Below are positions 54,451 through 63,667 of a stretch of DNA of 64,000 nucleotides, one piece after another. The notes under the pieces were generated by a model. That model saw nothing but the letters and a program-made list of their open reading frames with translations. It was not told where the DNA came from and made no database searches. Location of the stretch: NCBI GenBank assembly GCA_050916095.1, contig CP050901.1:2604001-2668000 (forward strand), read 5' to 3'. This DNA is from JANPCX01 sp050916095. Its GTDB lineage: Bacteria > Pseudomonadota > Gammaproteobacteria > Burkholderiales > Burkholderiaceae_C. The position numbers and the translations under genes were made by a program. Position 1 is the first letter of the stretch; the number at the start of each line of letters is the position of its first letter.

Positions 54451-55136
54451 GCGAACAAATAATTCACACTTGTATCACTCGACAGCCAATACCGTTTGGT
54501 AATTGGGTTGTATTCCATGCCACGTGTTCCAACCAATTCCAGACCAGCCTCACGGCACCAAGCGGCCAAGCTGCTGGGCTGAATGAATTTCTCGTACTCG
54601 TGCGTGCCTTTGGGCAAGAGTTTGAGTACATGCTCTGCCCCCACGATGGCGAAAAGAAACGACTTGAGATTGCGGTTGATGGTGGAGAAGTAAACCCAAC
54701 CACCGGGTTTCACCAAAGTGGCACAAGCACGGACGACGGACGACGGATCGGGCACATGCTCAAGCATTTCCATGCAGGTCACCACATCAAACGCTGACGG
54801 CTCATCCCCGGCCAACGCTTCTGCGGCGATCTCGCGATATCGAATAGACGGCGTAGCGGCCTCCAGCGCATGCAACTGGGCCACTTTGAGGGCCTTGGTG
54901 GACAAATCGATACCGAGGACGTTCGCCCCGCGCCGAGCCATGGAATCGGCCAAGATGCCGCCACCGCAACCCACATCAACCACCGTTTTGCCTGAAAGTG
55001 GACTTTGGCTATCGATCCAATCCAACCTCAAAGGGTTGATTTCGTGAAGCGGTCGAAATTCACTTTGTGGATCCCACCAGCGGTGGGCCAACTCACTGAA
55101 TTTGGCGAGTTCTTGAGGGTCGGCGTTGACGTTCAT
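54432..55136 (-). CDS. ubiG: Ubiquinone biosynthesis O-methyltransferase UbiG
   Basis: 234 aa. SAM-binding motif 'VVDVGCGGGILADSMARRGANVLGIDLS', the N-terminal 'FSELAHRWWDPQSEFRPLHEINPLRLDWI', 'VTCMEMLEHVPDP' and C-terminal 'GLELVGTRGMEYNPITKRYWLSSDTSVNYL' are typical full-length UbiG. It carries out both O-methylations in ubiquinone synthesis. Upstream lies the group II intron rather than the ompA gene directly. Confidence 0.95.
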   Translation of the reverse strand: MNVNADPQELAKFSELAHRWWDPQSEFRPLHEINPLRLDWIDSQSPLSGKTVVDVGCGGGILADSMARRGANVLGIDLSTKALKVAQLHALEAATPSIRYREIAAEALAGDEPSAFDVVTCMEMLEHVPDPSSVVRACATLVKPGGWVYFSTINRNLKSFLFAIVGAEHVLKLLPKGTHEYEKFIQPSSLAAWCREAGLELVGTRGMEYNPITKRYWLSSDTSVNYLFACRRPL

Positions 55137-55186
55137 GAGGTGATGTTAACCAAGCCAACAACTCCTTTGATGGCCAAAAATCGGCA

Positions 55187-57059
55187 TAGGGGGCCTCCAT
55201 TATCGGAGGCACCCCTGCCACACCACCTGGCATGCGGGTCCGCACCAGGCGGTTCGAGAGTTTGAGGTCATGACAGCCTGGGTACCTCCAGCCGGTCGAA
55301 GTACGCAACGGTCAACACCGTCTTGAGCAATCCGTCGCTGTTGCGCCACCAGCAGCGGCTGTTGCCTGCCACCCGCTTTGCCACGCTCTGTTTCGCCCCC
55401 AGTGCTTTGAGTTCCCGGTAGATGACCTTGGGCTTGTTCCACTGCTTGAGTTGGATGGCCCTCAAGCGGTGACGCAGCCACTCATCCAGCTCTCGCCAGA
55501 CGCGCGGCGTTTGCGCCAACCCAAAGTAAGCCTTCCACCCCAACAGGTAGGGCCGCAGTTTCTCCACCACTTGCGCCATGCTGCGCCCACCATTGCGGCG
55601 TGTGAGTTGCCGGATTCGGGCTTTGAAGTCGTCCCGGGCCTTGTGCGCCACAGCACATTTGACTTCTTTGCCTTTGGCAACCCACAGCTCATACCCCAGG
55701 AATTTGCGCCCAAAGGCGCTGGCCACCGCGCTCTTGGCTTCGTTGATTTGAAGCTGGAGTTGGGTGTATTGCTTCCTGAGATAGGCCATCACGCGCTCCC
55801 CAGCCTTCTTGCTACCCACATACACGTTGCAGTCGTCCGCATAGCGGGCGAAGCTGTAGCCTCGCACCTCCAGCGCTTTGTCCACCTCGTCGAGCAGCAC
55901 GTTGGCCAGCAATGGGCTCAGTGGCCCGCCTTGCGGCGTGCCCTGATGACGCTGGATCACCACCCCTCCATCCATGATCCCTGCGTTCAGGTACGCCCGA
56001 ATCAGCCAGATCACGCCAGCGTCTTTGATGCGCCTTTGCAGCCTGTCGATCAGGATGTCGTGGTTGACCCTGTCGAAGAACTTGGCCAGGTCTACGTCCA
56101 CCACCACGCGCTTGCCCGACTGGACGTAGCCCCGGGCAGCCTTGACCGCATCGTGGGCCCTCCTGCCAGGACGAAACCCGTGGCTGTGTTCGCTGAAGGT
56201 GGGATCGATCAGCGGTTGCAGCACTTGTAGTAAGGCTTGCTGGATCAGTCGATCCAGCACCGTGGGGATGCCCAGCTCGCGCTGGCCGCCATCGGGCTTG
56301 GGAATCAATACTTTGCGTACCGGACTGGGCCGGTACCTACCCGCCAGCAGTGCTTGGCGGGTATCAAGCCAGTGTGTGCGCATCCATTGGGCGGTTTGCT
56401 CGTTATCGAGTCCATCGACCCCGGCTGCGCCTTGGTTGGCCTTGACCCGCCTCCATGCTGCTTGCAGGTTCTGTCTCGTCAGCGCCGCCTCCAGCAAGCC
56501 GCCTGTACCTGCCTGGGGCTTTGCCGACCCTGTGTCCGGGTGCTCATGGGGCGGGCCGCAGGCTTCGTCGCTGGTAGGTTCACACGCGGCTTCACCGCGT
56601 GCTACTCCCACCCGCCCGGACGCTGCCGGCATCTGACGCATGGCCTTATGCATCCCCATGTCCCGTTCACTCACTCTCGTTCGGTCCTTCGTGGCAGCCT
56701 TACGGCCTCATCAGCCCCAGCATCCACTACTACGACCTTTGCTGACTTCTCGCTCCGGCAATGCCGTCTTCCTTTCAGAAACAAGGCGAGATCTCCCCAG
56801 GTAAGGGTCGCACTCCTTCATCGCACAACCGCCGCATTTACGCTACCAAGGCCTTGGTCACAAAAGCTTCGCGGTTTCATGCCCGCTCGCCTTGCTTGGC
56901 TGCGCCTTCTATGCGGTTCTTGTTCATCGGCTCGCGATTTATGCTCCACGCTTGCTTCCCACACTCGGTCGCCCTAATGCAGTTGCGCTTCACTTCACTC
57001 GCTGTGACCAGCTCGTGGCGGAACTTGCACCCGCAGGAGTGCGCCCATGCTGGGCGCAC
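55187..57059 (-). mobile_element. Group II intron (bacterial class C type)
   Basis: The 5' end GTGCGCCC begins at 57059, directly after the ompA terminator hairpin; class C introns choose such sites. Near the 3' end, a domain V hairpin is seen at about 55222-55255 and a domain VI hairpin with bulged A at about 55188-55215 (minus strand GGGGTGCCTCCGAT-A-ATGGAGGCCCC). The intron thus ends at about 55187; the exact last base is uncertain. It carries a complete reverse transcriptase gene. The rest of the intron RNA (56675-57059) is non-coding ribozyme sequence. Confidence 0.82.
55268..56674 (-). CDS. ltrA: Group II intron reverse transcriptase/maturase
   Basis: 468 aa. RT domains: 'VLIPKPDGGQRELGIPTVLDRLIQQALLQVL', 'SHGFRPGRRAHDAV', 'VVDVDLAKFFDRVNHDIL', 'GTPQGGPLSPLLANVLLDEVD', and the catalytic 'YADDCNVYV'. 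A maturase X region follows ('FLGYELWV', 'PYLLGWKAYFGLAQTPRVWRELDEWLRHRLRAIQLKQW'). There is no C-terminal HNH endonuclease, as expected for class C introns. It is read from within the intron and splices and mobilises it. Confidence 0.95.
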   Translation of the reverse strand: MSERDMGMHKAMRQMPAASGRVGVARGEAACEPTSDEACGPPHEHPDTGSAKPQAGTGGLLEAALTRQNLQAAWRRVKANQGAAGVDGLDNEQTAQWMRTHWLDTRQALLAGRYRPSPVRKVLIPKPDGGQRELGIPTVLDRLIQQALLQVLQPLIDPTFSEHSHGFRPGRRAHDAVKAARGYVQSGKRVVVDVDLAKFFDRVNHDILIDRLQRRIKDAGVIWLIRAYLNAGIMDGGVVIQRHQGTPQGGPLSPLLANVLLDEVDKALEVRGYSFARYADDCNVYVGSKKAGERVMAYLRKQYTQLQLQINEAKSAVASAFGRKFLGYELWVAKGKEVKCAVAHKARDDFKARIRQLTRRNGGRSMAQVVEKLRPYLLGWKAYFGLAQTPRVWRELDEWLRHRLRAIQLKQWNKPKVIYRELKALGAKQSVAKRVAGNSRCWWRNSDGLLKTVLTVAYFDRLEVPRLS

Positions 57060-57062
57060 ATG

Positions 57063-57088
57063 AAAAACCCCGCCGAAGCGGGGTTTCG
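57063..57088 (-). terminator. Terminator of ompA and group II intron target
   Basis: Minus strand AAACCCCGC-TTCG-GCGGGGTTTTTCAT: a nine-base stem with tetraloop and T5 run about 17-40 bp after the ompA stop. The group II intron starts immediately downstream. Confidence 0.9.
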
Positions 57089-57104
57089 GGTTAAGCCCAA
57101 GGGC

Positions 57105-57788
57105 TTACTTTTTGGTACGGGTACCAACCACTTCGATTTCAACACGGCGGTTTTTGGCCTTGCCGTCTTTGGTCTTGTTGTCAGCAACAGGCTGCTTCTC
57201 GCCCTTGCCTTCGGTGTAGACGCGGTTCTTCTCAACGCCTTTGCTGAGCAAATAGGCCTTGACGGCTTCAGAGCGGCGAACCGACAGCTTCTGGTTGTAA
57301 GCGTCGCTGCCGTCGGAGTCGGTGTGACCCACAGCGATGATGACTTCGAGGCTGATGCCGGCAATCTTGCTAACCAGGTCATCCAGCTTGGCTTTGCCTT
57401 CAGGTTTGAGCACCGATTTTCCGGAGTCAAAGAATGCGTCAGCCGCGAAGGTGACCTTTTCAGCAGCAGGAGCAGCAGGAGCTGGGGCAGGACGAGGCGC
57501 AGCGGCTGGCGCAGCGGCAGGTGCAGGTGCAGGAGCCGGAGCTGGCGCAGCGGCAGGAGCTGGTGCCGGAGCAGCGGCAGGCTTAAGTGCGCCGTCGCAG
57601 GTACCCACCGCCGTTGCCGGAGCCCAGCTGGCGTCACGCCAGCAGTGCTGGTTGGTGCCGTTCATCCAGGTCAGACCATTGGGGTTGACCCAGTTGTCAA
57701 CCGCTTTGGCTTGGGCGAACGCGCCAGAAGACAGTGTTGCGAGTGCAACAGTTGCGAAAAGCGATGCCACGTTATTCAGTTTCTTCAT
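57105..57788 (-). CDS. ompA: OmpA family outer-membrane protein
   Basis: About 227 aa from MKKLNNVASLF, with GAGGAG seven bases upstream. A Sec signal peptide (cleavage likely after 'SSGAFAQA') is followed by a short domain with two Cys ('QHCWRDASW', 'VGTCDGAL'), a ~35-residue Pro/Ala linker, and an OmpA C-terminal peptidoglycan-binding domain ('VTFAADAFFDSGKSVLKPEG', 'VGHTDSDGSDAYNQKLSVRRSEAVKAYL', 'KNRRVEIEVVG'). There is no large beta-barrel: this is the short Comamonadaceae/Burkholderiales form. The promoter region to 58058 is shared with divergent gyrA. Confidence 0.92.
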   Translation of the reverse strand: MKKLNNVASLFATVALATLSSGAFAQAKAVDNWVNPNGLTWMNGTNQHCWRDASWAPATAVGTCDGALKPAAAPAPAPAAAPAPAPAPAPAAAPAAAPRPAPAPAAPAAEKVTFAADAFFDSGKSVLKPEGKAKLDDLVSKIAGISLEVIIAVGHTDSDGSDAYNQKLSVRRSEAVKAYLLSKGVEKNRVYTEGKGEKQPVADNKTKDGKAKNRRVEIEVVGTRTKK

Positions 57789-58058
57789 GATTCTCCTCTC
57801 AGGGGGGATGGGATCTAGGGTGTTCAACAAAAGGTGCGAACTCACATAACCGTAAATCCAAACCCGAAACCTCGGAGTTTGGCTACAAAAAACATTGTGC
57901 CATAGGCTGCAAGAGCAATTGAAATTGAGCCTACCGGAAATGGCCAGACACAGCGGTCGTTGCAAGAGCGCCACAGTTGCGACAGAACTAGAATGCGAGT
58001 TTCGTCCGCCGCACGTGATTTGCAGCGCTGCCTGGTTATTACTTGACTGATTGCCCGC

Positions 58059-60704
58059 ATGACCCAGTTTGCCAAAGAAACGCTGCCCATCAGCTTAGAA
58101 GAGGAAATGCGCAGCTCCTACCTCAGCTACGCGATGAGCGTGATTGTGGGGCGCGCCTTACCTGATGCACGTGACGGACTGAAACCCGTGCATCGACGCG
58201 TTTTGTTTGCCATGCATGAGCTGAGCAACGACTGGAACCGGCCGTACAAAAAGTCTGCCCGTATCGTCGGTGACGTGATTGGTAAATACCACCCGCACGG
58301 CGATCAATCGGTGTATGACACCATTGTTCGCATGGCGCAGGATTTTTCCTTGCGCCATATGCTCGTCGATGGTCAGGGCAACTTCGGCTCTGTGGATGGC
58401 GACAATGCCGCCGCCATGCGCTACACCGAGATTCGGCTGGCCAAGATCACCCACGAGATGCTGGCGGATCTGGACAAAGAAACCGTCAACTTCGGTCCCA
58501 ACTACGACGGCAGCGAGAGAGAACCACTGGTATTGCCGGCGCGCCTACCGAATTTGCTGGTCAACGGCTCAGGGGGTATCGCGGTCGGCATGGCCACCAA
58601 CATTCCGCCGCACAACCTCAATGAGGTGATCGACGCTTGTCAGCATTTGCTGAAAAACCCAAGCGCCACCATCGACGAATTGATGGAAATCATCCCGGCA
58701 CCCGACTTCCCCACCGCCGGCATCATTTACGGATTGAATGGCGTGCGCGACGGCTATCGAACCGGCCGAGGCCGTGTGGTGATGCGTGCCAAATGCCACT
58801 TCGAAGACATCGACAAAGGCCAGCGCCAATCCATCATCGTCGATGAAATCCCCTACCAGGTCAACAAGAAAAACCTGCTGGAGCGCATGGCCGAGCTGGT
58901 GCATGAGAAAAAAATCGAGGGCATCAGCCACATCCAGGACGAGTCCGATAAGTCCGGCATGCGGGTGGTGATTGAACTCAAACGCGGCGAAGTGCCCGAG
59001 GTGGTGCTGAACAACCTGTACAAACAGACCCAGCTGCAAGACACCTTCGGAATGAACATGGTGGCGCTGATCGACAACCAGCCCAAGCTGTGCAACCTGA
59101 AGGATTTGATCGCCATCTTCCTGGAGCATCGCCGCGAGGTGGTGACACGCCGCACCGTGTTCGAGCTGCGCAAGGCACGCGAACGCGGTCATGTGCTCGA
59201 AGGTTTGGCGGTGGCACTGGCCAACATCGACGAGTTCATCGAAACCATCAAAACCTCGCCCACACCGCCTGTGGCCAAGGCGGCTTTGATGAGTAAGAGC
59301 TGGGACTCTTCTATGGTGCGCGAGATGCTGTCACGCGCCGAAAAAGACACGCCTGGTGGACGCGAATCTTTCCGACCAGAAGGACTGGCGCGCGAATTCG
59401 GCATGCAGGGCGATGGCCTCTACCGCTTGAGCGATACGCAAGCGTCAGAAATTCTGCAAATGCGTTTGCAGCGCCTCACTGGCCTGGAACAAGACAAGAT
59501 CATCGGCGAGTACAAAGAGGTCATGTCCGAGATCGCCGATTTATTGAACATTTTGGCCACACCCGAGCGCGTCACCACCATCATTTCTGACGAACTGACC
59601 GCCATCAAAACCGAGTTCGGTCAAACCAAAATTGGCGCGCGTCGCAGCCAAATCGAACACAACGCGCAGGACCTGGGCACCGAAGACTTGATCACCCCCA
59701 CCGACATGGTGGTGACGTTGAGCCACACGGGCTACATCAAGAGCCAGGCACTGTCAGAGTACCGTGCGCAAAAACGTGGTGGGCGCGGCAAACAAGCCAC
59801 TCAAACCAAAGAAGACGACTGGATCGATCAGCTCTTCATTGCCAACACACACGACTACATCTTGTGCTTCACCAACAAAGGGCGTGTGTATTGGCTCAAG
59901 GTCTGGGAGGTGCCGCAGGGCTCACGCACATCGCGCGGCAAACCCATCGTCAATATGTTCCCGCTACAAACGGGCGAAAAGGTCAATGTGGTGTTGCCTC
60001 TGACTGGCGAAGCGCGCACCTTCCCCGCCGACCGGTTTGTTTTCATGGCCACCGCACAAGGCACGGTCAAGAAAACTGCGCTGGAAGAGTTCAGCAACCC
60101 TCGTAAGGCCGGCATCATCGCGGTTGATTTGGACGAAGGCGACTTCCTCATTGGCGCAGCGCTCACGGACGGCAAACACGACGTGATGCTGTTCTCCGAT
60201 GGTGGCAAGGCCGTGCGCTTCGATGAAGACGACGTTCGTTCCATGGGTCGAAATGCCCGTGGTGTGCGCGGCATGATGCTGGACGAAGGTCAAAGCGTGA
60301 TCGCCATGTTGGTGGCGGAGGACGAATCCCAAAGCGTCTTGACCGCGACCGCCAACGGTTTCGGCAAACGCACCTCCATCGTTGAGTACACCCGACACGG
60401 GCGTGGCACCAAGGGCATGATCGCCATCCAACAAAGCGAGCGCAATGGCAAAGTGGTGGCCGCAACCTTGGTTCGTCCTGACGACGAAATCATGCTGATC
60501 ACCGACAAAGGGGTGCTGGTTCGCACCCGCGTCAGCGAGATCCGCGAGTTGGGCCGCGCTACGCAAGGTGTGACGCTGATTGCGCTGGACGACGGCTCTG
60601 CGTTGAGTGGTTTACAGCGCATCGTCGAGAACGATGCAAACACCGACGCAGAAATCGAGCCCACGGACGGAGATGACGCAGGCGATCCCGCAAGCAGCTT
60701 GTGA
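58059..60704 (+). CDS. gyrA: DNA gyrase subunit A
   Basis: 881 aa, full length. The N-terminal breakage-rejoining domain has the catalytic Tyr in 'AAAMRYTEIRL' and the quinolone-pocket segment 'YHPHGDQSVYDTIVRMAQDFSLR', where the position corresponding to E. coli Ser83 is Gln. Other marks are 'GSGGIAVGMATNIPPHNL', the coiled-coil arm, the GyrA-box 'QKRGGRGKQ' at the start of the C-terminal pinwheel and repeated blades ('GRGTKGMIAIQ'). It supercoils DNA with GyrB. The acidic C-terminal tail ends 'GDDAGDPASSL'. Confidence 0.97.
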   Translation: MTQFAKETLPISLEEEMRSSYLSYAMSVIVGRALPDARDGLKPVHRRVLFAMHELSNDWNRPYKKSARIVGDVIGKYHPHGDQSVYDTIVRMAQDFSLRHMLVDGQGNFGSVDGDNAAAMRYTEIRLAKITHEMLADLDKETVNFGPNYDGSEREPLVLPARLPNLLVNGSGGIAVGMATNIPPHNLNEVIDACQHLLKNPSATIDELMEIIPAPDFPTAGIIYGLNGVRDGYRTGRGRVVMRAKCHFEDIDKGQRQSIIVDEIPYQVNKKNLLERMAELVHEKKIEGISHIQDESDKSGMRVVIELKRGEVPEVVLNNLYKQTQLQDTFGMNMVALIDNQPKLCNLKDLIAIFLEHRREVVTRRTVFELRKARERGHVLEGLAVALANIDEFIETIKTSPTPPVAKAALMSKSWDSSMVREMLSRAEKDTPGGRESFRPEGLAREFGMQGDGLYRLSDTQASEILQMRLQRLTGLEQDKIIGEYKEVMSEIADLLNILATPERVTTIISDELTAIKTEFGQTKIGARRSQIEHNAQDLGTEDLITPTDMVVTLSHTGYIKSQALSEYRAQKRGGRGKQATQTKEDDWIDQLFIANTHDYILCFTNKGRVYWLKVWEVPQGSRTSRGKPIVNMFPLQTGEKVNVVLPLTGEARTFPADRFVFMATAQGTVKKTALEEFSNPRKAGIIAVDLDEGDFLIGAALTDGKHDVMLFSDGGKAVRFDEDDVRSMGRNARGVRGMMLDEGQSVIAMLVAEDESQSVLTATANGFGKRTSIVEYTRHGRGTKGMIAIQQSERNGKVVAATLVRPDDEIMLITDKGVLVRTRVSEIRELGRATQGVTLIALDDGSALSGLQRIVENDANTDAEIEPTDGDDAGDPASSL

Positions 60705-60729
60705 TCACCGCCGCACACCAGGAGAAGAA

Positions 60730-61362
60730 ATGAAAAGACTTGTTATCGCGAGCTTGGTGCTCGTTGCCGTGACCACCGTCCACGCGCAAGCCGCAGACCC
60801 AGCTACCGCCAATGCCGTCACCACGACTACCGGCGCATCCAAAGTCAGTCCTGCCAAGAAACAATTGGTGGAAAAAATTCTCAAACTTCAGCAGCCCAAT
60901 ATTGAGCTTCTCGCTCGCAGCATGTCAGAAGGTTCAGCCAGACAAATGGCGCAACAGGCCAATGTCGCGATACAGCGCAGAGTGGCCCCAGAAAAACGTG
61001 AAGCCTTGGGCAAAGTCATGCAAGCAGATCTGGACAAATTCGTTGCCGATGCTGTACCTGCCGCCCGCCAACGGGCTGTCGCCCTGGCCCCAGAGGTCAT
61101 GGGCACAGACTTAGAAAAAAACTTCAATGAGGCGGAGCTCAAGCAAATCATCTCGATTCTGGAATCCCCCGCCAACGCGAAGTTTTTGGAACTGGGTGCT
61201 CGCGTGGGAAGGTCACTGCAGGAAAAATTGGCACCAGACATCAATCCGAAACTGCAGGCGCTGGATCAAACCTGGACTAAACGATTGCAAGACGCCGTGC
61301 AACCAAGTACGGAAAAGTCCATCCCTGCACCACCTGCGGCCCCCGGATCGACAGCGAAGTAG
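60730..61362 (+). CDS. DUF2059 domain-containing exported protein
   Basis: About 210 aa from MKRLVIASLVLVAV, preceded by AGGAGAA. A Sec signal peptide is clear (cleavage after 'VHAQA'). The mature part has the DUF2059-like pattern 'KKQLVEKILKLQQPNIELLARSM' and 'FNEAELKQIISILESPANAKFLELGARVGRSLQEKL'. Predicted periplasmic, function unknown. It follows gyrA by 25 bp and probably shares its transcript. Confidence 0.88.
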   Translation: MKRLVIASLVLVAVTTVHAQAADPATANAVTTTTGASKVSPAKKQLVEKILKLQQPNIELLARSMSEGSARQMAQQANVAIQRRVAPEKREALGKVMQADLDKFVADAVPAARQRAVALAPEVMGTDLEKNFNEAELKQIISILESPANAKFLELGARVGRSLQEKLAPDINPKLQALDQTWTKRLQDAVQPSTEKSIPAPPAAPGSTAK

Positions 61363-61549
61363 CAGGCAAGTATGAAATGCAACTTCTCGCTCAAAGCTGA
61401 TGCCTGGTTCGATTGTGCCGAGGCACGGGGATTGCTTCGGCTGGTGGGCCGACGTTGTTTGACTCACACACACCGCACCTCGGCAGCGCCTTGCTTCGGG
61501 ACGACGCTGCGATCTTCATCGACCTAAAGAACCCTTCCTCCTTTTCAAC

Positions 61550-62668
61550 ATGGCCGATACACCGAACACTTCTGCAAATGCGACCTCTGCCGAATTGCAG
61601 GCCATTCGCGACCAAATTGACAACCTGGATCAGGCCTTGCTCACGCTCTTGAACCAGCGCGCGGCCCTGGCTCAGACTGTGGGGGAGATCAAAAAGAAAG
61701 AAGGCAGCGTCGCATTCCGGCCCGAGCGCGAGGCCCAGGTGATCGACGGTCTGAAGGCGCGCAACAGCGGTCCGTTGATGAAAGACAGCGTTGCACCAAT
61801 TTGGCGCGAGATCATGTCAGCATGCCGTGCGCTGGAAACGCCAAGCCGGGTGGCTTACCTTGGCCCTGCGGGTACCTTCAGCGAACAAGCAGCCTTGGGG
61901 TTTTTTGGTTCGTCCATTGTCAAGGTCGAATGCGCCAGCATTGATGAGGTGTTTCGCTCAACTGCTGCTGGTGCTGCCGACTTTGGAGTCGTGCCTGTCG
62001 AAAATTCCTCCGAGGGCGTGGTGGCGCGTTCGCTTGACCTGTTTCTAACGACGCCGCTATTCATCATTGGAGAAACCAGTTTGTTTGTGCAGCACAACTT
62101 GCTGCGCTTGGAAAATTCGTTGGACGGCGTAGAGGCGGTTTGTGCCCACCCGCAAGCGCTGGCCCAATGTCACCTCTGGCTGAGCCACCATCTGCCAAAT
62201 GCCGAGAGGCGCCCCGTAGCCAGCAATGCGGAAGGGGCCAGACTGGCATCCCTGGACAGACGTTTGGCCGGCATTGCCAGTGTGCGCGCAGGCAGTGAAT
62301 ACGGTTTGCATGTGGTATCGCCCGCCATCCAGGACGACGCCCACAACCGCACGCGTTTTGCGATCGTGACCCATCCTGACCGCCATCCGCGCCCTCAAGC
62401 GTCGGGCCACGATTGCACCAGTTTGGTGGTATCTGTATTGAACCGACCAGGTGCCGTGCACGACATGTTGGTGCCGCTCAAAGAACACAGCGTCTCGATG
62501 ACGCGGTTTGAGTCTCGGCCCGCCCGCTCTGGTCAGTGGGAGTACTACTTTTACATTGATTTGCAAGGCCACCCGGACACACCCGCAGTGGCCGAGGCGA
62601 TGCGCGATTTGCGCAAGGCCTGCGCTTTTTTCAAGTTGCTGGGAACCTACCCCATCGACGTTCATTGA
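61550..62668 (+). CDS. pheA: Bifunctional chorismate mutase / prephenate dehydratase
   Basis: 372 aa. Chorismate mutase at residues ~10-95 ('IRDQIDNLDQALLTLLNQRAALAQTVGEIKK'), prephenate dehydratase at ~105-285 ('VAYLGPAGTFSEQAA', 'DFGVVPVENSSEGVV', 'NAEGARLASLDRRLAGIAS' and 'RTRFAIV' in place of TRF), then a regulatory ACT domain with the Phe-binding 'ESRPARSGQWEYYFYIDLQGH'. Catalyses chorismate to phenylpyruvate and is feedback-inhibited by phenylalanine. The serC gene that usually sits before it is missing here. Confidence 0.96.
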   Translation: MADTPNTSANATSAELQAIRDQIDNLDQALLTLLNQRAALAQTVGEIKKKEGSVAFRPEREAQVIDGLKARNSGPLMKDSVAPIWREIMSACRALETPSRVAYLGPAGTFSEQAALGFFGSSIVKVECASIDEVFRSTAAGAADFGVVPVENSSEGVVARSLDLFLTTPLFIIGETSLFVQHNLLRLENSLDGVEAVCAHPQALAQCHLWLSHHLPNAERRPVASNAEGARLASLDRRLAGIASVRAGSEYGLHVVSPAIQDDAHNRTRFAIVTHPDRHPRPQASGHDCTSLVVSVLNRPGAVHDMLVPLKEHSVSMTRFESRPARSGQWEYYFYIDLQGHPDTPAVAEAMRDLRKACAFFKLLGTYPIDVH

Positions 62669-62681
62669 GGTTGCCTGGAAC

Positions 62682-63572
62682 ATGTTCAATCAGTTAGGAG
62701 TGATCGGCTGCGGTTTGATGGGCGGCTCTTTTGCGCTGGCACTCAAACGCTCGGGTTTGGTCAAGCGGGTGGTGGGTTACAGCAAATCGCCATCAACCAC
62801 GGAAAAAGCCAAAAAACTCGGCGTCATCGATATCGCTGCAGAGTCCGCGCTACTGGCGGTTTCGGGCTCTGATGTGGTGCTGATCTCGGTTCCGGTCGCA
62901 GCAAGCGAAGCCACCTTCAAAGCGATTCGGCACCTGGTAGAACCCGGTGTTCTGATCATGGACGTGGGCTCGACGAAACTCGATGTCGTCGACGCTGCGC
63001 GCCGCGTGCTGAAGGAACGCATGGGCTCATTTGTGCCGGCGCACCCGATTGCCGGCAAAGAGTCTGCGGGCATCGGTCACGCCGATGCGGCCCTGTACAA
63101 CGGCAGGCAGGTCATCCTGACGCCCGTGGCAGAAACCTTACCGGACATGCTGCAAAAAGCGACCGACGTCTGGGCCGCGATTGGCTCACAAGTCTTGCGC
63201 ATGACACCTGAAAACCACGACGCGGCTTTCGCTGCAGTCAGCCACTTGCCCCACTTGCTCGCTTTTGCTTACTACTGCAGTGTCTCAGGACAGCCCGCAG
63301 GCCGCGACTACCTCTCGCTGGCGGGCCCTGGCTTTCGAGACTTCACCCGAATTGCAGCCGGTGACCCCACGATCTGGCGCGACATTTTGTCGGCCAATCG
63401 CGATGAAGTACTCAAGCAGTCGGCATTGTTCAAAAGCGCTCTTACACAGTTCGAAGAAGCCATTCGCAGTGACAACAGCGAATTGCTGGAAACCATGATC
63501 CGAGAAGTGTCTGGTGCGCGCAGTGGTTGGCACATGTCGAGCACCCGACCAGCACCGCTGGGTAAAAACTGA
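62682..63572 (+). CDS. tyrA: Prephenate dehydrogenase
   Basis: About 296 aa from the ATG of MFNQLGVIG, 13 bp after pheA. Rossmann motif 'LGVIGCGLMGGSFALAL', 'DVVLISVPVAA', 'IMDVGSTKLDVV', 'SFVPAHPIAGKESAGIGHADAALYNGRQVILTP' and 'AFAAVSHLPHLLAFAYY' with 'GPGFRDFTRIAAGDPTIWRDI' identify a single-domain TyrA. It makes 4-hydroxyphenylpyruvate for tyrosine. Forms the pheA-tyrA-aroA operon. Confidence 0.95.
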   Translation: MFNQLGVIGCGLMGGSFALALKRSGLVKRVVGYSKSPSTTEKAKKLGVIDIAAESALLAVSGSDVVLISVPVAASEATFKAIRHLVEPGVLIMDVGSTKLDVVDAARRVLKERMGSFVPAHPIAGKESAGIGHADAALYNGRQVILTPVAETLPDMLQKATDVWAAIGSQVLRMTPENHDAAFAAVSHLPHLLAFAYYCSVSGQPAGRDYLSLAGPGFRDFTRIAAGDPTIWRDILSANRDEVLKQSALFKSALTQFEEAIRSDNSELLETMIREVSGARSGWHMSSTRPAPLGKN

Positions 63573-63667
63573 GAATTCCCCGACGCTGCCCCATCCATTG
63601 CCAAGACCGTTGGCAAGTACCACGCCGCACTGACAGGTCCTCGGTCAGCCGCAAGTTGAAATAGACG

